A stretch of 64,000 nucleotides of DNA from NCBI GenBank assembly GCA_030549495.1, contig JAUIRK010000101.1, positions 806,001 to 870,000 of the forward strand. The letters are read 5' to 3'. The notes under the pieces are model-generated. The model had not been told where the DNA came from, made no database searches, and saw nothing but the letters and a program-made list of their open reading frames with translations. This stretch comes from Nectonema munidae (lineage: Eukaryota > Nematomorpha > Nectonematoida > Nectonematidae). This document shows positions 41,372 through 54,180 of this stretch, piece after piece. Made by a program: the position numbers and the translations under genes. Numbering within the stretch: the stretch's first letter is position 1; the number at the start of each line of letters is the position of its first letter.

Positions 41372-44355
41372 AAGTAAGTAAGTAAGTTTATTGTCATATT
41401 AAAGATAGAAAAATTGGAAAAGTGAAAAAAAAAACCAAGGAGACATATTAAAACATTTGAAATGATATAAAAATTAACAATTTTTGTGTAACCCAAAGGT
41501 TTGTGTAAACCGCTTATAGGATTTGTCACAAAGAGAGAAGAGAAAAAAAAATCGAATGTCTAGCTAAAAAAATAAATAAGGACTAGTTGAAAGAACTCAA
41601 GCATATGTAACAGTTTTTTTCGTTGCAGGGACCTTGCTGTGCATATTGGGAAATAACGTAGTTTTTAAATAATTTTTTGAACTTTTTGATTGACGAGCCA
41701 GATTCAGCTAGAAGCATTCTGTTTTCTTCATAAAAGACTACAACTTTATGTTTCACACACAAAACAGATAAAGCAAGTCGATAGGATGGTTTCACCAAAG
41801 TTAACACAGTTCTAAAGGAATATTTATCATTAGTAGTGTAAGTGATTAAATTTTGAAAATGTTGATGAGGAGAGCCAAGACATGAGAGGAGAAAAGTGCC
41901 AACTCTTTGCAGATACAAGTCTTTGAGTCTGATCAAGTTGAACCTGAGAAACAACTCATTTGTGTGAGAAAACTTACTTACTTTAGCTACAGTTCTTAGA
42001 GCTTACTTGTAAAGAGTTTCAAGTGTCGTCAAATTGCAGTGGCCGTAGTTTACCAAGCTATAAGAAAGATAAGGAAGAAAAAGGGTCTTAAGAAGGATCA
42101 AAAGTATGTGCTCTGGTAGAAACTTTTGAGTGTGCTTTAAAATTCCAACAATTTTAGAAAGTTTTAATGATATTTGCCTAATGTGAGGTTTAAAGGACAA
42201 TTTATTATCAATAATTAAACCAAGAAGATCAATTTCATGACATACCTTGAAGCCACTATCACGAAATAGTTGATAGTCAATATTAGACTTTTTGGAAATG
42301 ACCATTGCCTTTGTTTTTTTCTCGTTAAGAGAGAGATTATTTTCCAAGCACCAATCTTTTACATTTGAAAAGTTCATGTTGAAAGAAACTTTGAGGGATG
42401 AAACGTAAGGAAAAATCAAAGTTGCATCATCTGCATACATTATAATTTCAAAGAAGGAAGTACAATCAAAGATGTCATTCATATATATATATCAAAAAGT
42501 AAAGGACCCAAAATCGAGCCTTGCGGAACTCCTCTACTGATGAGCATCGATGAAGAATTCGATTTACCAAAATTAACGTATTGTCTCTCCCACTTAAATA
42601 GGATTCAAAAAACTTTAAAGATGTATCATAAAAACCATACCAAGAGAGTTTTTTCAACAAAACTTTATGTGAGACACAATCGAAAGCCTTAGATAAGTCT
42701 AGGCATATGATGTCAACGTCATTCTTTTCTTCAAGCAGTGACACAACTTTATCCAAAAAAAAACTATGAAGTAGTTCAGTTGAAAATCCTTTACGGAACC
42801 CAAACTGACGATTACAAAGCAGCTTAAAATTTTCCAAGTATGCAGAGACTTGAAAATAAACTATTTTCTCAAAAATTTTTGCTATAGTAGGAACAATTGA
42901 AATCGGTCTGAAATTAGAAATATTGCAATCATTTCCTTTTTTAAAACAGGCACTATTCGGTTTAGTTTTAGAATAGTAGGGAAGACTGAAGCGTTGATAC
43001 AAATGTTAAAGCAATATGCTAGTGTTGCTGATATGCTGGATTTAAGGAGTTTCACATGATAAATACTTAAACCGTAAGCATCTTTGGATTTGGAGTTGGA
43101 TAGAGCTTGAATAGCATTTTCAACATCTTCTTTATTGATTTCTTCCAGTTTAAAAGAACTTTTCCCTTTATCATGGAGTTTCTTGTCCCCTTTAAATGAT
43201 GTTACATCTTCTTGAGGTAAAGTGAAGGCTTCATTCATTTTATTAGATATAACATTTTCGTCAAACACAGGACGCTCGTTTATCAGGACAGATGATAATT
43301 TATTCTTTCCAGGTTTGATTATACTTTTTAACTTAGACCAAATTTCACTGGAGTTGGAATTAGCAGTGAACATTCTTTCATAGTAAACTTTTTTCAAAAA
43401 TATGATCTTATTTTTAATATGATTGCGCAAACTTTTAAAAGAATTCAGGAGAGACATATTTTCAGGATGTTTTCTGAAATTTCGAAAAAGTTGATCACGC
43501 TTTTTTATCAAATGAAGAACTTGCATTGACATCCATGGCTTTAATTTGCTATTGTACTTCTTCTTCTTTTTGCTGCAACACACGCTCTTAGTTGAGCTCA
43601 AAACAAAAGTTGATAGTAAACAACAAGGCTTTGCAGAGTATCTTCTTGAGTAACAAAGTTGTTTGAAAAACAGTTCAAATCAAAACTATTGAAAGCATCT
43701 TGAAACACTTTTTCATCAAAAACATATCGTGTAGAAGTATCTGCTTTACTCTCTATATTTTTACTGAGAGAAAACAAAATAGGAAAATGATCCGAAATAA
43801 AGGTTTCAAAAACTGCAGATTTAAATGACAAAACTGATTGAGGAACAATAAAATTATCTATTATGGTTCCAGAGCTGGACCGTGTAGTAAGATTGATACA
43901 AAATTTGTATCCATTCGAATTTACAATGTTGATAAAATCATAGCTAGTGTTCTTCTCAGATGATATGTCAATATTAAAGTCTCCAACTAAAATATTGGTT
44001 ACCGAGGAGCTACAAGAGGATAATGTGTCATCAATGTAACCAAGAAAACTACCAATGTTGTCTGAGGAATTATGAGGAGTACGATATAAGTTATGTACAA
44101 CTAAATCTTTATGATTGGGTATGCTGACAGATATAATAAAAACTTCAAAAAAATCAAGAATTGAGTATTTTTTGATAATTCGGTAAGTAAGATTCTTTTT
44201 TATGAAAAATCCTAAACCACTAAAATAGCTTATAAACTCATAACCAGAAATAAAAAAGTTATCAAAGTCTTGACACCAACACTCCTGAAGGCATAATATG
44301 TCAACTTTATGATTGAAACGGTGTTCAAATTGGCTCAAAAAAGTATCTATTAAAT
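41372..44355 (-). mobile_element. 5'-truncated CR1/L2-type LINE nested in hAT
   Basis: The 3' end is at the low coordinate: AATAAACTTACTTACTTACTT. The 5' end lies just inside the endonuclease. Flanking caac at 41368-41371 and 44356-44359 may be a short target duplication. ORF1 is missing. The broken host reading frame resumes on the far side, which proves the order of insertion. Confidence 0.82.
41583..44338 (-). pseudogene. LINE ORF2, broken (endonuclease and reverse transcriptase)
   Basis: Segments in order: 44338-43598 endonuclease (VDILCLQECW, VHNLYRTPHN, NILVGDFNIDIS, SDHFPILFSL); 43601-42882 linker and RT start (KPGKNKLSS, SKSKDAYGLS); 43002-42475 RT (NFRPISIVPTIAKIFEKIV, FGFRKGFSTE, IICLDLSKAFDCVSHKVLL); 42482-42003 RT catalytic MYADDATLIF and NNLSLNEKKTKAM; 41954-41583 C-terminal region. 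At least four frame changes separate these. The PQGSVLGP motif falls at a frame change (near 42520). Confidence 0.82.
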
Positions 44356-46072
44356 CAACGATATTGCAATAAGAGGGCGGAATCGATCTCTGGAAATTTC
44401 AAAGAGCTTTTGAGCTTCAGAGTAGAAGCCGGAGATAGTGTTTTAAAAAATCATCTTGAAACGTCTGCGAAAAACTTATGATATATTTCAAATCAAACTC
44501 AAAATGAATTGATAAAACTTGCAAGAGAACTGATTTGCGATGATTTTGTGAAACAGGTTAACGACGCTCTAGGATTCTCAATATTTGCTGATGAAACGGC
44601 AGACATTTCTGGAACAGAACAACTGTCACTTGAAGTGCGATTTGTTGATACCAGCGATAAACAGGTTTGTTTAAAATTTTGTTTTTTTCTGATAATGCAA
44701 TGAATTATTGTGTTTATTTATGAAATTTTACTATAGGTAATATACTTTAATATATTTTACTATAGGTTATATGTGAAGAATTTGTTGGCTTTATCCCATT
44801 GAGTGATATGAGTGCGACAGGAATATCAAGCTTCTTGATGAAGCAGTGTGAAAGTTATGGTTTGAATATGGAAAAACTTTTGGGACAAGGGTATGACGAA
44901 CGTTCAACAATGGCAGGAGTTGAAAATGGTGTTCAAGCAAAAATAAAAAACTTGTATCCTAAGGCATTTTTCACTCATTGTGCTTCTCATTTTTTCAATT
45001 TGACCGTGAATGACTTAAACTCTGTTTCTGCGATTCGTAATTCAATTGGTAAAATATTTATTAAAAGACTCTTATCATTGACAACTATTTTTAATTATTT
45101 TTTATATTTTTCTCAGGTACCATTAAATCGATCATTGTTTTCCTTCGTGAAAGCACATGTAGAAGAAGAATAGTTCCCAATCTTCCTTTATTATCTGAAA
45201 CTCGATAGACCGCCAAATATAAAAGTATAAGACTGTTTTCTGAAAGCTTTGAAATTTTTTTTGACGCTAATAAGATTTGTTTAAATTGAAAGGAGATTCA
45301 AGGCAAACACCACATCAGTTGTTTTGTGCTTGCTCTTCTACGACTTTTCTTTTTTGTTTGAAAATCATTGATTTTTATTCTGCTATTTTGGAGCCAATAT
45401 GTCAAGCCTTACATTCTGTTCAAATTAACTAAAGTTCATCAACAAGTACAAAATTTGTTGTCGATAGTGATTTTTCATCGTGGTCAATCAGAAGAATTTT
45501 TCAAAACAAATATATTTGAAAAAGTAGGAAAATTGTCTGAAAATTTGGATATTGAGCTTAAACTGCTCCGCCAGTGTAAAAGAAAAACTCATAGAGTGAA
45601 CCTTGAAGCAAAAAACGTTGAGGATTATTTCCGCATAAGTGTTTTCATTCCTTATCTTGTCTCGCTCATTTCTTCTTTGCAAACTCGTTTTCCCGAACAA
45701 AAACCTCACTTTGACTTGAGTATATTTCATCCCTCACACATTGAAAACACCACTCGAAAAGATTTTTTGAGAAAGTCTCCCAAATTCAAAACATTTATGC
45801 TATTGATAATTAAGAAAATCAATCATTGAGTTGGCTTAATTTTTCACATATTCACATGACATGTTTTATAATGTGTATGCATACAAGATCTAAAATATAA
45901 CTCCTTTATATATGCTGTGTCAATTTCTATTTATGTATATAAAAATAACTGGGAAAAATACCGTATGTTTCTTTCAAAAAGTCGAGGGGACTTTTCCATT
46001 TTTTCCAAAAGTGGGGGGTGGGGCATTTGTCCCCTCGTCCCCCCCCCCCTCCCCCCTAAAATGAGGCCCCTG

Positions 46073-47389
46073 CTCTTAACATCCTCATCCGCGGATCATT
46101 TAAGTTTTCAGGGTTTCTAAAAAATTTTGTTAAATGGAACATTAAGATTCTAAAAAATTTTTAAATTACTCATTTTGAAGTAAAAAATGCTAAAGATCTC
46201 TAAAATTTTGCTTTTGATTACATAAATTTGAATTCTTGATTCGATTTAACTTCAATACACTCCTCTTAAAATTTTTCTTATACTGATCCATATTACAAGA
46301 AGAATGATTTATTTAAAATTAGAAAAAGTAAACTTCTGTTAAAATTCTGACTACATACAATTAACTCCATTTTCATTAAAATGGAATTCGTATGTAAAAA
46401 GTAAGTTCTTGAAAAAATATTTGAATATTTGTTTATAATGCGCAATAAATTTAATTTTGTGCCGAGATGTGGACGCCAATTCCACGGTTGAGAAATGCGA
46501 TACCAAAAAAATTTATTCAATAATAATTGACATTTTATATTCGATCCTAAGAAGACCTTCAAAATAAAAATTTCCTAAAGTCATCATAAAAGTCTAATTT
46601 TAAATGAAGCATTTAAAGCTATTTTTTTTATTATTAGAACATAATTAACTCTTACAAAATTATTTTTATTCAAAAATTGATTATTTTTGCAAAACTATAC
46701 AGAAAAGCAAACGTCCCCTCCAACTTTAGCAGGTTTGTTTCTTTTTATATGCATTTAAACAAATTTTTAGCCAAGCATCAATATTTTTAAACATATAAAC
46801 AACAAAGAGTAAAAATCTGTAATTTCTATAGACGAGAAATCAAAATTTTTTAATTTTTGACCCTACAGCTCTTGGTTTTTTGCATCCACTTGTGTAAAAT
46901 CAACTAAAATGGCTACATTTTAATTTTCATAAACAATCTTAAAAATTTCATTATTTTCAAGTCTAATAAAAAAAGTTTTAAGCAACAACTTAAATTAGCA
47001 ACAACGTTTAAAATAAAACATTAAAATACGGTGAATAACTAATTATAAAATTATTGTAAAACTTGGCACTCCTTAGATTTCCCATTTTTTTCAAAACCAA
47101 TCTCTAATGATCAAGCAGACAATCAAAATGATCATCCGAAATTAGAGTTCTAAATTAATTTTTAATAATATATGCTCCAAAATGCAGATTCAGATAAATA
47201 TGTTGAACAAAAACACGATAGAAATTTGCTTTTATTTCGATATTATTTTGGAATTCTATTATTTTCGCTTCTAGATCAGATTGATTTATATCAAATAGAT
47301 AAAAAATTTTTGGATGAAATATCTGAAATTATCAAATTTTTATTGAAAAGTATTGCTGATTAAAGATTAAATATTTTCAACTTAAAAAA
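46073..47389. other. AT-rich DNA without recognised genes
   Basis: A hAT-like right end (CCACGGTTGAGAAATGC, about 46480) has no partner that I can find. The 63-codon frame at 47172-47363 has no recognisable relatives. Confidence 0.4.
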
Positions 47390-48400
47390 AATCGTAAAAT
47401 CGTTGACATTATTTCATTTTGCACTACATCAATTTCATTGACAAATCTCTCAAAGTTGTAAAAAAATAAAGAAGCTTCTTTTTCAAAATTCTCTTGTAAA
47501 TGTCGATAATGTTTGAATTCATAATTTTTTATTTTCCTTTAATAAAGGTAATTAGTTTTGAAAGGTTCTTACACGGCTCAACATATCGATTATATTTTTA
47601 TTTCCTCGTTAAAGTTGAAATTTAAGATCTTTGAATTTTAAAGCAGAAATCAACCAAAAATATCAAATTTAGTCACCAATCTATCAAAAATTGGATGATA
47701 GGAGTCTTCTTTCTGATTAGGAAAAGGTTTAATATCATTGAAAAGCAATATAAATTTTCTAAAAACTTTATTTTTCTGAGCCAAAGAACATTATTACATA
47801 ATTACCATATTAAGCAAACATTTTGATTGAAAAGCGACGCTGTCAAAGTTTTCCTTAGATTGAATTAAGAATTTTGGAAGTAATTTAGAATATATCTTTG
47901 ATGTTTAATATTTTGCTGCATAGTACTTGTTAAGAATAGGGCAGTGATGAGTTAAAAAATTTGAATAATTTTCGTCAATTTTTTATAACCAATCATGGAA
48001 CTCCATCTTTTGTGATAGAAACAAGCTTGAATTATGGAATATGATCTTCTTTAAAAATTTGTTGAAAATTGAAAAAACTTCTTTAACAGTAAAATTGTCA
48101 AAAATAAAACGAATGTAATAAAATCAGTCGATTCGTAAAATTGTAGAGAGCACTTCTGACATTTTTCAATGTCTAAGAATAATTGGATTTTTTTAAATCA
48201 GAACTCAATGCTTCCACTCTTACACTAATTGTCATTCTAGAAAGTTATATATTTTTAATACTAGACATTATTTCATTATATTTATTAAAGTTGGAAAATA
48301 ATGATTCTGCTACTGTTATAAAGAGAGTCTTATTGTTCCATCAGAAAAATGTGGTTCTGTTCTGCATAATAAATGACAAACTTTGAGAGATGCAATAGTT
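47390..48400 (-). pseudogene. Decayed hAT transposase (GTF2IRD2/ZBED5-like)
   Basis: Minus-strand frames show FKLVSITKDGVP (family KLVAVTTDGAP), LCSKILNIKDIF and SKILNSI (family LCAKxLNxKxVMD..KIVNFI). They continue to FRKFILLFNDIKPFPNQ and, more distantly, FYNFERFVNEIDVVQNE. Stops are frequent, so it is old. No ends were found. Confidence 0.55.
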
Positions 48401-49713
48401 GAAGCATGTGATATTTTAATTACTTCAGTCATCATTTTTTGTTGTTTAAAAAAACATTTAAAATTTCGCAATTTTGTTTTTAAGAATTTTAGGGATACTT
48501 TTCTTTGATGTAAACTTTTAAAGACTTCATACTAAAAAATAACACCTCCCATCAACTAATAAGAAAAAAAATATTTTTACTCCCATTCTTAATTAAAATG
48601 ATAAGTTTTAGTTTTCTTTACACTCATATCCTAATTTTTGAATCAATTTATTATATTAAGTAAAAACAAAACAACCTGAGAGTCAATAAATTATCGAGAA
48701 AATTAATTAGAAAAATACATTTTAATTTTACATTAGATAAAATAAAAACTTATAAGTTAAAGAAATCTAACTTGATTATTTAACAACACCCGACTATAAA
48801 ATTCAGCAACTAATACAAGACAAAATATACCAGTATTAATTTGGTATTATTCTCTATACACAACACACAAATGTATATTTTCTTTCTACTCCTCAAGCAT
48901 AAGACAAAAAGATACGCTGAAGGCTTTGAAGAAAACAACGGTATTGTCAAATTATTGTAACGCCGAAAACGAGTTTTTAATAACTTTTTAAAAATATATT
49001 CAATATAAAAGTGTTAACAAAATTTTCAAATAAGATTTTTGTTGATGATTTTGCCAATTGTGTAAATGCAAGTAATATTTGTTTAGTTTGATAAATCGTT
49101 GTTTTCGTTTATTTGGAAAGCAGTTAAAAACTCTTTTTTTTGCAAATTTTGGTAAATTTTTATTTCCTTACGAAAAATAAGGAAAGATATAACGTGGTAT
49201 AATCGAGTGAATATTGATTCGCTATATGAACCAAAAGATGATTCGCGATCGACTAAAACATGTTTCACGATCGACTTTGATTCGGAAAGTCATATATTGC
49301 CAAATTGGCTTTTTTGTCCAATTTTGCTATACATATGTAGAATGAGGCATTAAAACTGATTTCTTAAAATACACAAAGAGGCGAACATAGAAATTTAAAT
49401 AGAAATTTTGAAGAATTAATCCAAAAAGATATTTTAAAATTTTAAAATTTTATAATGAATAAAAATTAACTAAAAGGAATTTGAAAAATGTATAAATTAA
49501 AGACAATTTAATTGCTTATAAATTTACCTTTAAATTTAAATTAGTGTCTTATAAATTAAAAATAAATAAAATCAAAAAAGCGTGAAAATATTTTTATAAA
49601 ACTTAACCTAAAAAAAAATTAACTCTTTTAAACGTATCTATTTGGGATAGGAGGCCGGAGCTGCTAATAAAATTTGTTTCTCCCTTAATAAAAAATTTTT
49701 CCATTGTTATGCT
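48401..49713. other. AT-rich intergenic DNA
   Basis: I see no gene, RNA or repeat that can be supported. Confidence 0.45.
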
Positions 49714-49976
49714 TGCTTATACAAGCGGTTCTTAACCCTTTTCATTTGCCGACCCATTTTATGTACGAGGACTGGCTCGCTACCCAACATGTAAAAAAAT
49801 AAGAAAGATAATATAAAACATTGTAATCTAACTTTGATTTAAGAAAGTAAAATGCTTTTTATTGATTTACAAAAGAGACATGTTATTTATTACAATGTTT
49901 TAATTTGACAAAGAAGTTACAATTAATGAGAGCGTTGTGTTTGAAGTTTTCTTGAAAGCTCTTCAAAACGGGGTTT

Positions 49977-51447
49977 TTATTGTTGACAGGCAACATCGCA
50001 TGTGGTGCTCAGGTGATAAACGATTTCGATATTTATTTCCATAAGAGCTGAAAAACCAGTCTCAAACAAATACGTTGTTGGGAAAGGAAGAAGGACCTTA
50101 CGTGCTAGGAACCCTATCTCTTCTTTTTCTTTATTAATTTTTGTCCAGAAAGCACTCAAAGTTTCTGTTTAAAATCATATTCAAGAGCTTTGTTATTTTT
50201 TATTTCAATTAGTTGCTCTTCTAATCGGTAGATATCAGGGAAATTTCCTGAGGTAGATCTTCAATTTTCACATCAAATGGATTTCTGACCAACCTATAGG
50301 TAAACACATCTTCGGGAATATATCTGTGGAATTCACACATCATTTTTTCCAGATGATACACTACAATTTCTTTGACTTTAAGGATGCTTCATGAATTGTC
50401 TGCAACAAAGTAAAGTTGAGAAATGATGAAGCTTCTCTTTGAATGTTGTCAACTTTTCTGCTGTTCCTACCAGTGTCTTATTTAGGCTTTGCATTGATGT
50501 ATTCTAATTTCTGTAAAAATGTCTGTGAGGTACGCCAATTGTAAAAGACATTTTTGATCGTCAAACCTAGAAGTAAATTGGTGTTTTTAATAGTCCAAAA
50601 ATATCTAAACTCCTATTCTCATTTCTAGTAACCTCTGAAGAACTTTCCCTTGAGATAACCAACGAACTTCACAATGGTAGAGCAAATGGGTCTGTTCTGA
50701 CCCAAAATCTTCACACATCCGATTAAAAATTCTACTGTTTAGTGATCTAGTTTTAATGAAGTTAAGCATTTGAATGACTTCTTTCATTTCAACATTTAAC
50801 TCTTCAGAAAGACGTTTAGCTGCAAGGTTCTGTCGGTGAAGAAGACATTGAAGAATAAGTGCTTATGGGTTCACATTTTTTACTCGACTTGTAAATCCCT
50901 GACGAGCGCCAAGCATGGCTGGTGCGCCATCACAATACACACTGTTAGCATTGATTCCAGGATAGTCCTTCATCATTTAAAAAAGAATCTAGATTAAATA
51001 TGTTTTCATCAGTTGTGGTAGTATGAAGCGGCTTACAAAAAAAGAAATTTTTCTTTCATATCGTCTGCTCCTTGATATCCTACATACACCATCAGTCGAG
51101 CATCATAACTAATGTCCGTCGATTCATCCAACTGAAGACTAAATTGACCACTCTTTTTCAAAGACTCAATTAATTGACTTTTGATATCTTTTGGCATATC
51201 AACAATGTGAGAATAAACTGTGTCAATCGACAATGATATCTCTTAAATTTTCTTGGCCATATCATTTCCACATACTGTTCTGACCATGACAATAACGGCA
51301 GGATTCACTAAATCTTCTCCGATTGTGTGGGACTTTTTCTGTTTTGCATTGCTCCAAATGCCATAGTAGTAGAATAGGAAAAGGAAAAGGTCCTTTGTCA
51401 CTTTGCTTATCAAATTTCTGGCGTTTAATTTGCATTTCCTTTTTCAC
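49977..51447 (-). pseudogene. hAT transposase (ZBED5/FAM200-like), broken
   Basis: Recognisable stretches: SLKKSGQFSLQLDESTDIS and KEKFLF (51233-51033), family FSLQLDESTDVxxxAxL...FLFCKPL, where the Asp of DEST is the first catalytic residue. Then RIFNRMCEDFGSEQTHLLYH and CEVRWLSQGKVLQRLLEMR (50787-50605), family LxxHxEVRWLSRGxVLxRxxEL. A C-terminal part with FWTKINKEKEEIGFLA is at 50159-49977. Several frame changes and stops lie between. Confidence 0.72.
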
Positions 51448-51609
51448 GAAGAATTTTCAGTCACTGTTAAGAAAAGTAGCATGTTTAATTTCAAGATGAC
51501 GCTTCAATTTATTTTCTTTCATCCATTCTTTTTTAACCCCCTCCCAACAAAAAACATTTGGGGGGTTTTGATACACAATGATTTTTTTATTTTTAATCTC
51601 TTTCCACTT

Positions 51610-51770
51610 CTTTAGAAAAAAAAAAAAAAAACATATTATCACCCTAAATATTCTTTTTTTTTTTTTTTTTTTTTTATTTTTTTAAAAAAATTTTTATTTA
51701 AAATATGTGAAATTTAAAATTTTTTTTTTTTTCTTTTTTTTTTTTTTTTTATTTAAATAAAAAAAAGATA
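51610..51770. repeat. A/T homopolymer cluster
   Basis: Runs of 9 to about 23 A or T alternate over 160 bases. Such a stretch is also prone to assembly error. Confidence 0.85.
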
Positions 51771-52002
51771 TTTATGAGTAATTTTTAATTTACTTGCAAT
51801 TACAAGTGTATACAGTTACATGGAGGTGAGATTAGCGAATTGATTCGTAAATTTATTGTTTTCTACTCGTATATTAAGTTTTATTTTTGTTATTTCAAGA
51901 TTTTTTTATCTTCCCATTTTCTCAGTGCCCTTGGCGCCCTAAAAAATTGCCATGCTACCCAAATTTGAGTCACAATCCATGGTTAAGAACTGCTGGCTAA
52001 TA

Positions 52003-53261
52003 TGAATAGTTTTTAACAAAAAAATTCTTCTAAAGATTTTCAAATTTGCTTTACTTTTGGATAACGTGAGTGATAAAATGTCTTCAATATAAGCGGGATT
52101 TAATTTATTATTTATATTTATTCTAAGTTTTGAAAAATGTTTACAAAAATATTTTAATATGTGAAAAAATATTTATATTTTTAATATAATTTTTGAAAAA
52201 AAAATACTAAAATTAAAAAAATTTAAGCATGAAATAATATTAAAAAAAGTTTCTTCGTAATTTAGCTTTGTTTTGTGCACTTTCAAAACCGTTTCTCAAC
52301 CGTCTACGAATTACATACATTTGAACGAAAATAAAATTCAGGAAGGTAATTTTTTTAGAAAATATTTCAGCATTGTTTATAAATAAACAAATATTCTAAT
52401 ATGTTTCCAAAAAAATTACTTTTTATATAAGAATTTAATAAAGTGAGCATTTCAATCAAAGTACAATTTTTTCTAATGATAAATCTCTCTTGAAAATCAC
52501 TTATTATTGAAAATTGAGAATTTGTTTTACGTCAAAATTGAATAATGGGAGATTAATCCTTTTTCTTGAAATATGGAATCTGTGTAATAATAAAAATTTT
52601 TTAGGAAGAATTTATTGAATATAAATGGATTTAAGAATTCAAATAGTTTGAAAAAAGGTAAAAGATCGTCGGCATTTTTTATTTAAGAGACTGAATTAAT
52701 ATAAAATTAGCCAAAAGTTTTAACGCGAATAATAATAATCAACCTAAATGATTAATAATAAAAAGAAAATTTTAACATAAGAAAATATTTAAACTCAAAA
52801 TGGAAAAATATGTGTTTATTAATAAATTGATATAATGGTTCAAAATAGTTTAGAGTTTCTATTTTCAATTACGAGTTTATTTATTTATAAGAAACTGAAA
52901 AATGAAGTAATAAAGTTTATTTATAAAATCAAATTTTTAGTACTAAATATTTCTTATATTTTTTTTTAATTTCCAATTCCTTGTTTTAAAATTTTTTTAA
53001 ATCTCATAACTATGCGCCCAAACATTACGCATGGAAAAAACCTTGCTTACTTATTTTAAGAATTATCGTATAAAGGTTACTAACATATGGTTGGGAAATA
53101 TTGTCAAGAGAAAATATATGAGGATTATTATTAAGTTATGAAAATTTTTATTATAAGTATGTTTTATAACTCTTACAATTTTTATAATTAAGTATATTAT
53201 AGCCTAGCAAAACGCTTTGGGCGTTGTCTTGAGACTATTCTTGGCAGACCACTAAATATTT
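52003..53261. other. AT-rich intergenic DNA
   Basis: No gene recognised. A lone hAT-like left end (CCGTTTCTCAACCGTC, about 52290) has no visible partner. Confidence 0.45.
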
Positions 53262-53535
53262 TTATCCTAACAATGACGTACCAAGAGGTGACTGATCGAG
53301 TGGTTCGCCCCAGGCGCTGAATTTATTTATATAAATGTATCATGAATAAAAATTTATTTTAGTCTCAAATAATAATGTAATAATGATTTGCTACACTTTT
53401 TATTTCCATTTTCAATACCAATATATCTGTATTATTAAGTTTAGGGCGTTTTGAAGTTTTATTTGAAATTTTGAAGGGTGATTAAATTAACACCTGCTCC
53501 GTTTAGCATTAAAGATAGATACGCCACCCAATCAA
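53262..53535. repeat. Dispersed repeat, family A, copy 3
   Basis: The most complete copy. The left TGACGTACC and the reversed right GTGGCGTATC could be short inverted ends. The interior shares TTAAGTTTAGGGCGTTTTG and GGGTGATTAAATTAACACC with the copies at 28790 and 29200. Confidence 0.5.
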
Positions 53536-53751
53536 TCAATAGTTAAGTTCAATCACACAGAAAATATATTATAAAGTGAATTATGAAACAAATTGTATAT
53601 CTATGATATTTTTTATTAGCGAAATTATTTGGAAAATTCAAAGTATTTTGAAAATTAAGATATAGAATGTGAACATATTTTTTGTTTACAAAATTTTTTA
53701 TTTCTATTTTTTTCTTGCATATATATCATATGAGGAAAGATAATTTGGGAC

Positions 53752-54180
53752 TCGGATGAGGGTTATGTTTGTTATAAATGTGTTATATAGGATGAATGCC
53801 AGTAGTTAGTAAATTCGATTTTTGTTATCCACACAATACAAGCCAATCCAAGGACAATTTTAACTTTTTGATTCTCATCATTTGATGGAAGGTTGCTATT
53901 CACATTTCTGTGAATCGATCTGTGACATAAAGAGAGGGTGGACAGCACTGTTCCAATGCCTCAACTGTTCAGCCACAGTTCCTTGCACGATAACATAAAA
54001 TTTTCTATATAAACCAAATCATTTGGCAAAGTTAATGTGTTTTTTTTATACATGAGGACATATTATGTAGGATACTCGTATGAAGGATTTTTTTGTTATA
54101 AATGTGTTATATAGAATGAATGCGAGTATTTAGCAAATTCGATTATTGTTATCACACAAGGCAAGCCAATAAAAGACCAA
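53752..54180. repeat. Local direct repeat, two units of about 112 bp
   Basis: Units at about 53752-53862 and 54066-54180 share GTTATAAATGTGTTATATAG, ATGAATGC..GTA.TTAG and a CAAGCCAAT end. The start-to-start distance is about 314 bp. Origin unknown. Confidence 0.75.

Larger units (their letters stand above)
40905..45829 (+). pseudogene. hAT transposase (DUF4371/ZMYM1-like), split by a LINE
   Basis: The N-terminus starts MDIRNFM (40905) and continues to FLNNSEREILSQLNAKIYQ; the LINE then interrupts. From about 44361 the frames read GDSVLKNHLETSAKN, IFADETADISGTEQLSLEVRF (catalytic Asp region), CEEFVGFIPLSDMSATG, KLLGQGYDERSTMAG, FFTHCASHFFNLTVND, and at 45368-45829 NVEDYFRISVFIPYLV. Two GT-AG introns are likely (about 44666-44766 and 45048-45116). 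Several stops remain outside the LINE, and the dimerisation domain was not found. Confidence 0.75.
40300..46072 (+). mobile_element. Second hAT copy, interrupted by a nested LINE
   Basis: The left end CATAGGCGGCGGCAGG is related to the end of the hAT at 33480 (CATGGGCGTCGGCAGA). The right end, reversed, is CAGGGGCCTCATTTTAGG with a G-rich run and is less certain; 8-bp flanks do not match. Between them lies a plus-strand transposase related to the first hAT. Removing the nested LINE (41372-44355) leaves about 2.8 kb. Confidence 0.6.
49722..51994 (-). mobile_element. hAT transposon, ZBED5-like, about 2.3 kb, decayed
   Basis: The left end CAAGCGGTTCTTAACCC and the reversed right end AGCAGTTCTTAACCATGG share GGTTCTTAACC-type hAT ends. 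The flanks tgcttata and ggctaata agree at 6 of 8. A broken minus-strand transposase lies inside. A/T homopolymer runs at 51610-51760 enlarge the 5' part of its gene. Confidence 0.7.

Noticed and set aside
41296-41529. A 77-codon minus-strand frame beside the LINE.
   Set aside because: It crosses the LINE 3' end into the hAT gene on the opposite strand and matches nothing.
47172-48386. Two plus-strand frames (63 and 67 codons) as small genes.
   Set aside because: The second overlaps a minus-strand hAT remnant and neither shows family motifs or splice sites.
46440-52330. hAT-like ends at about 46480 (GGTTGAGAAATGC) and 52290 (CCGTTTCTCAACCG) as one 5.8-kb element.
   Set aside because: Their orientation points outward, not inward, so they cannot bound a single element.
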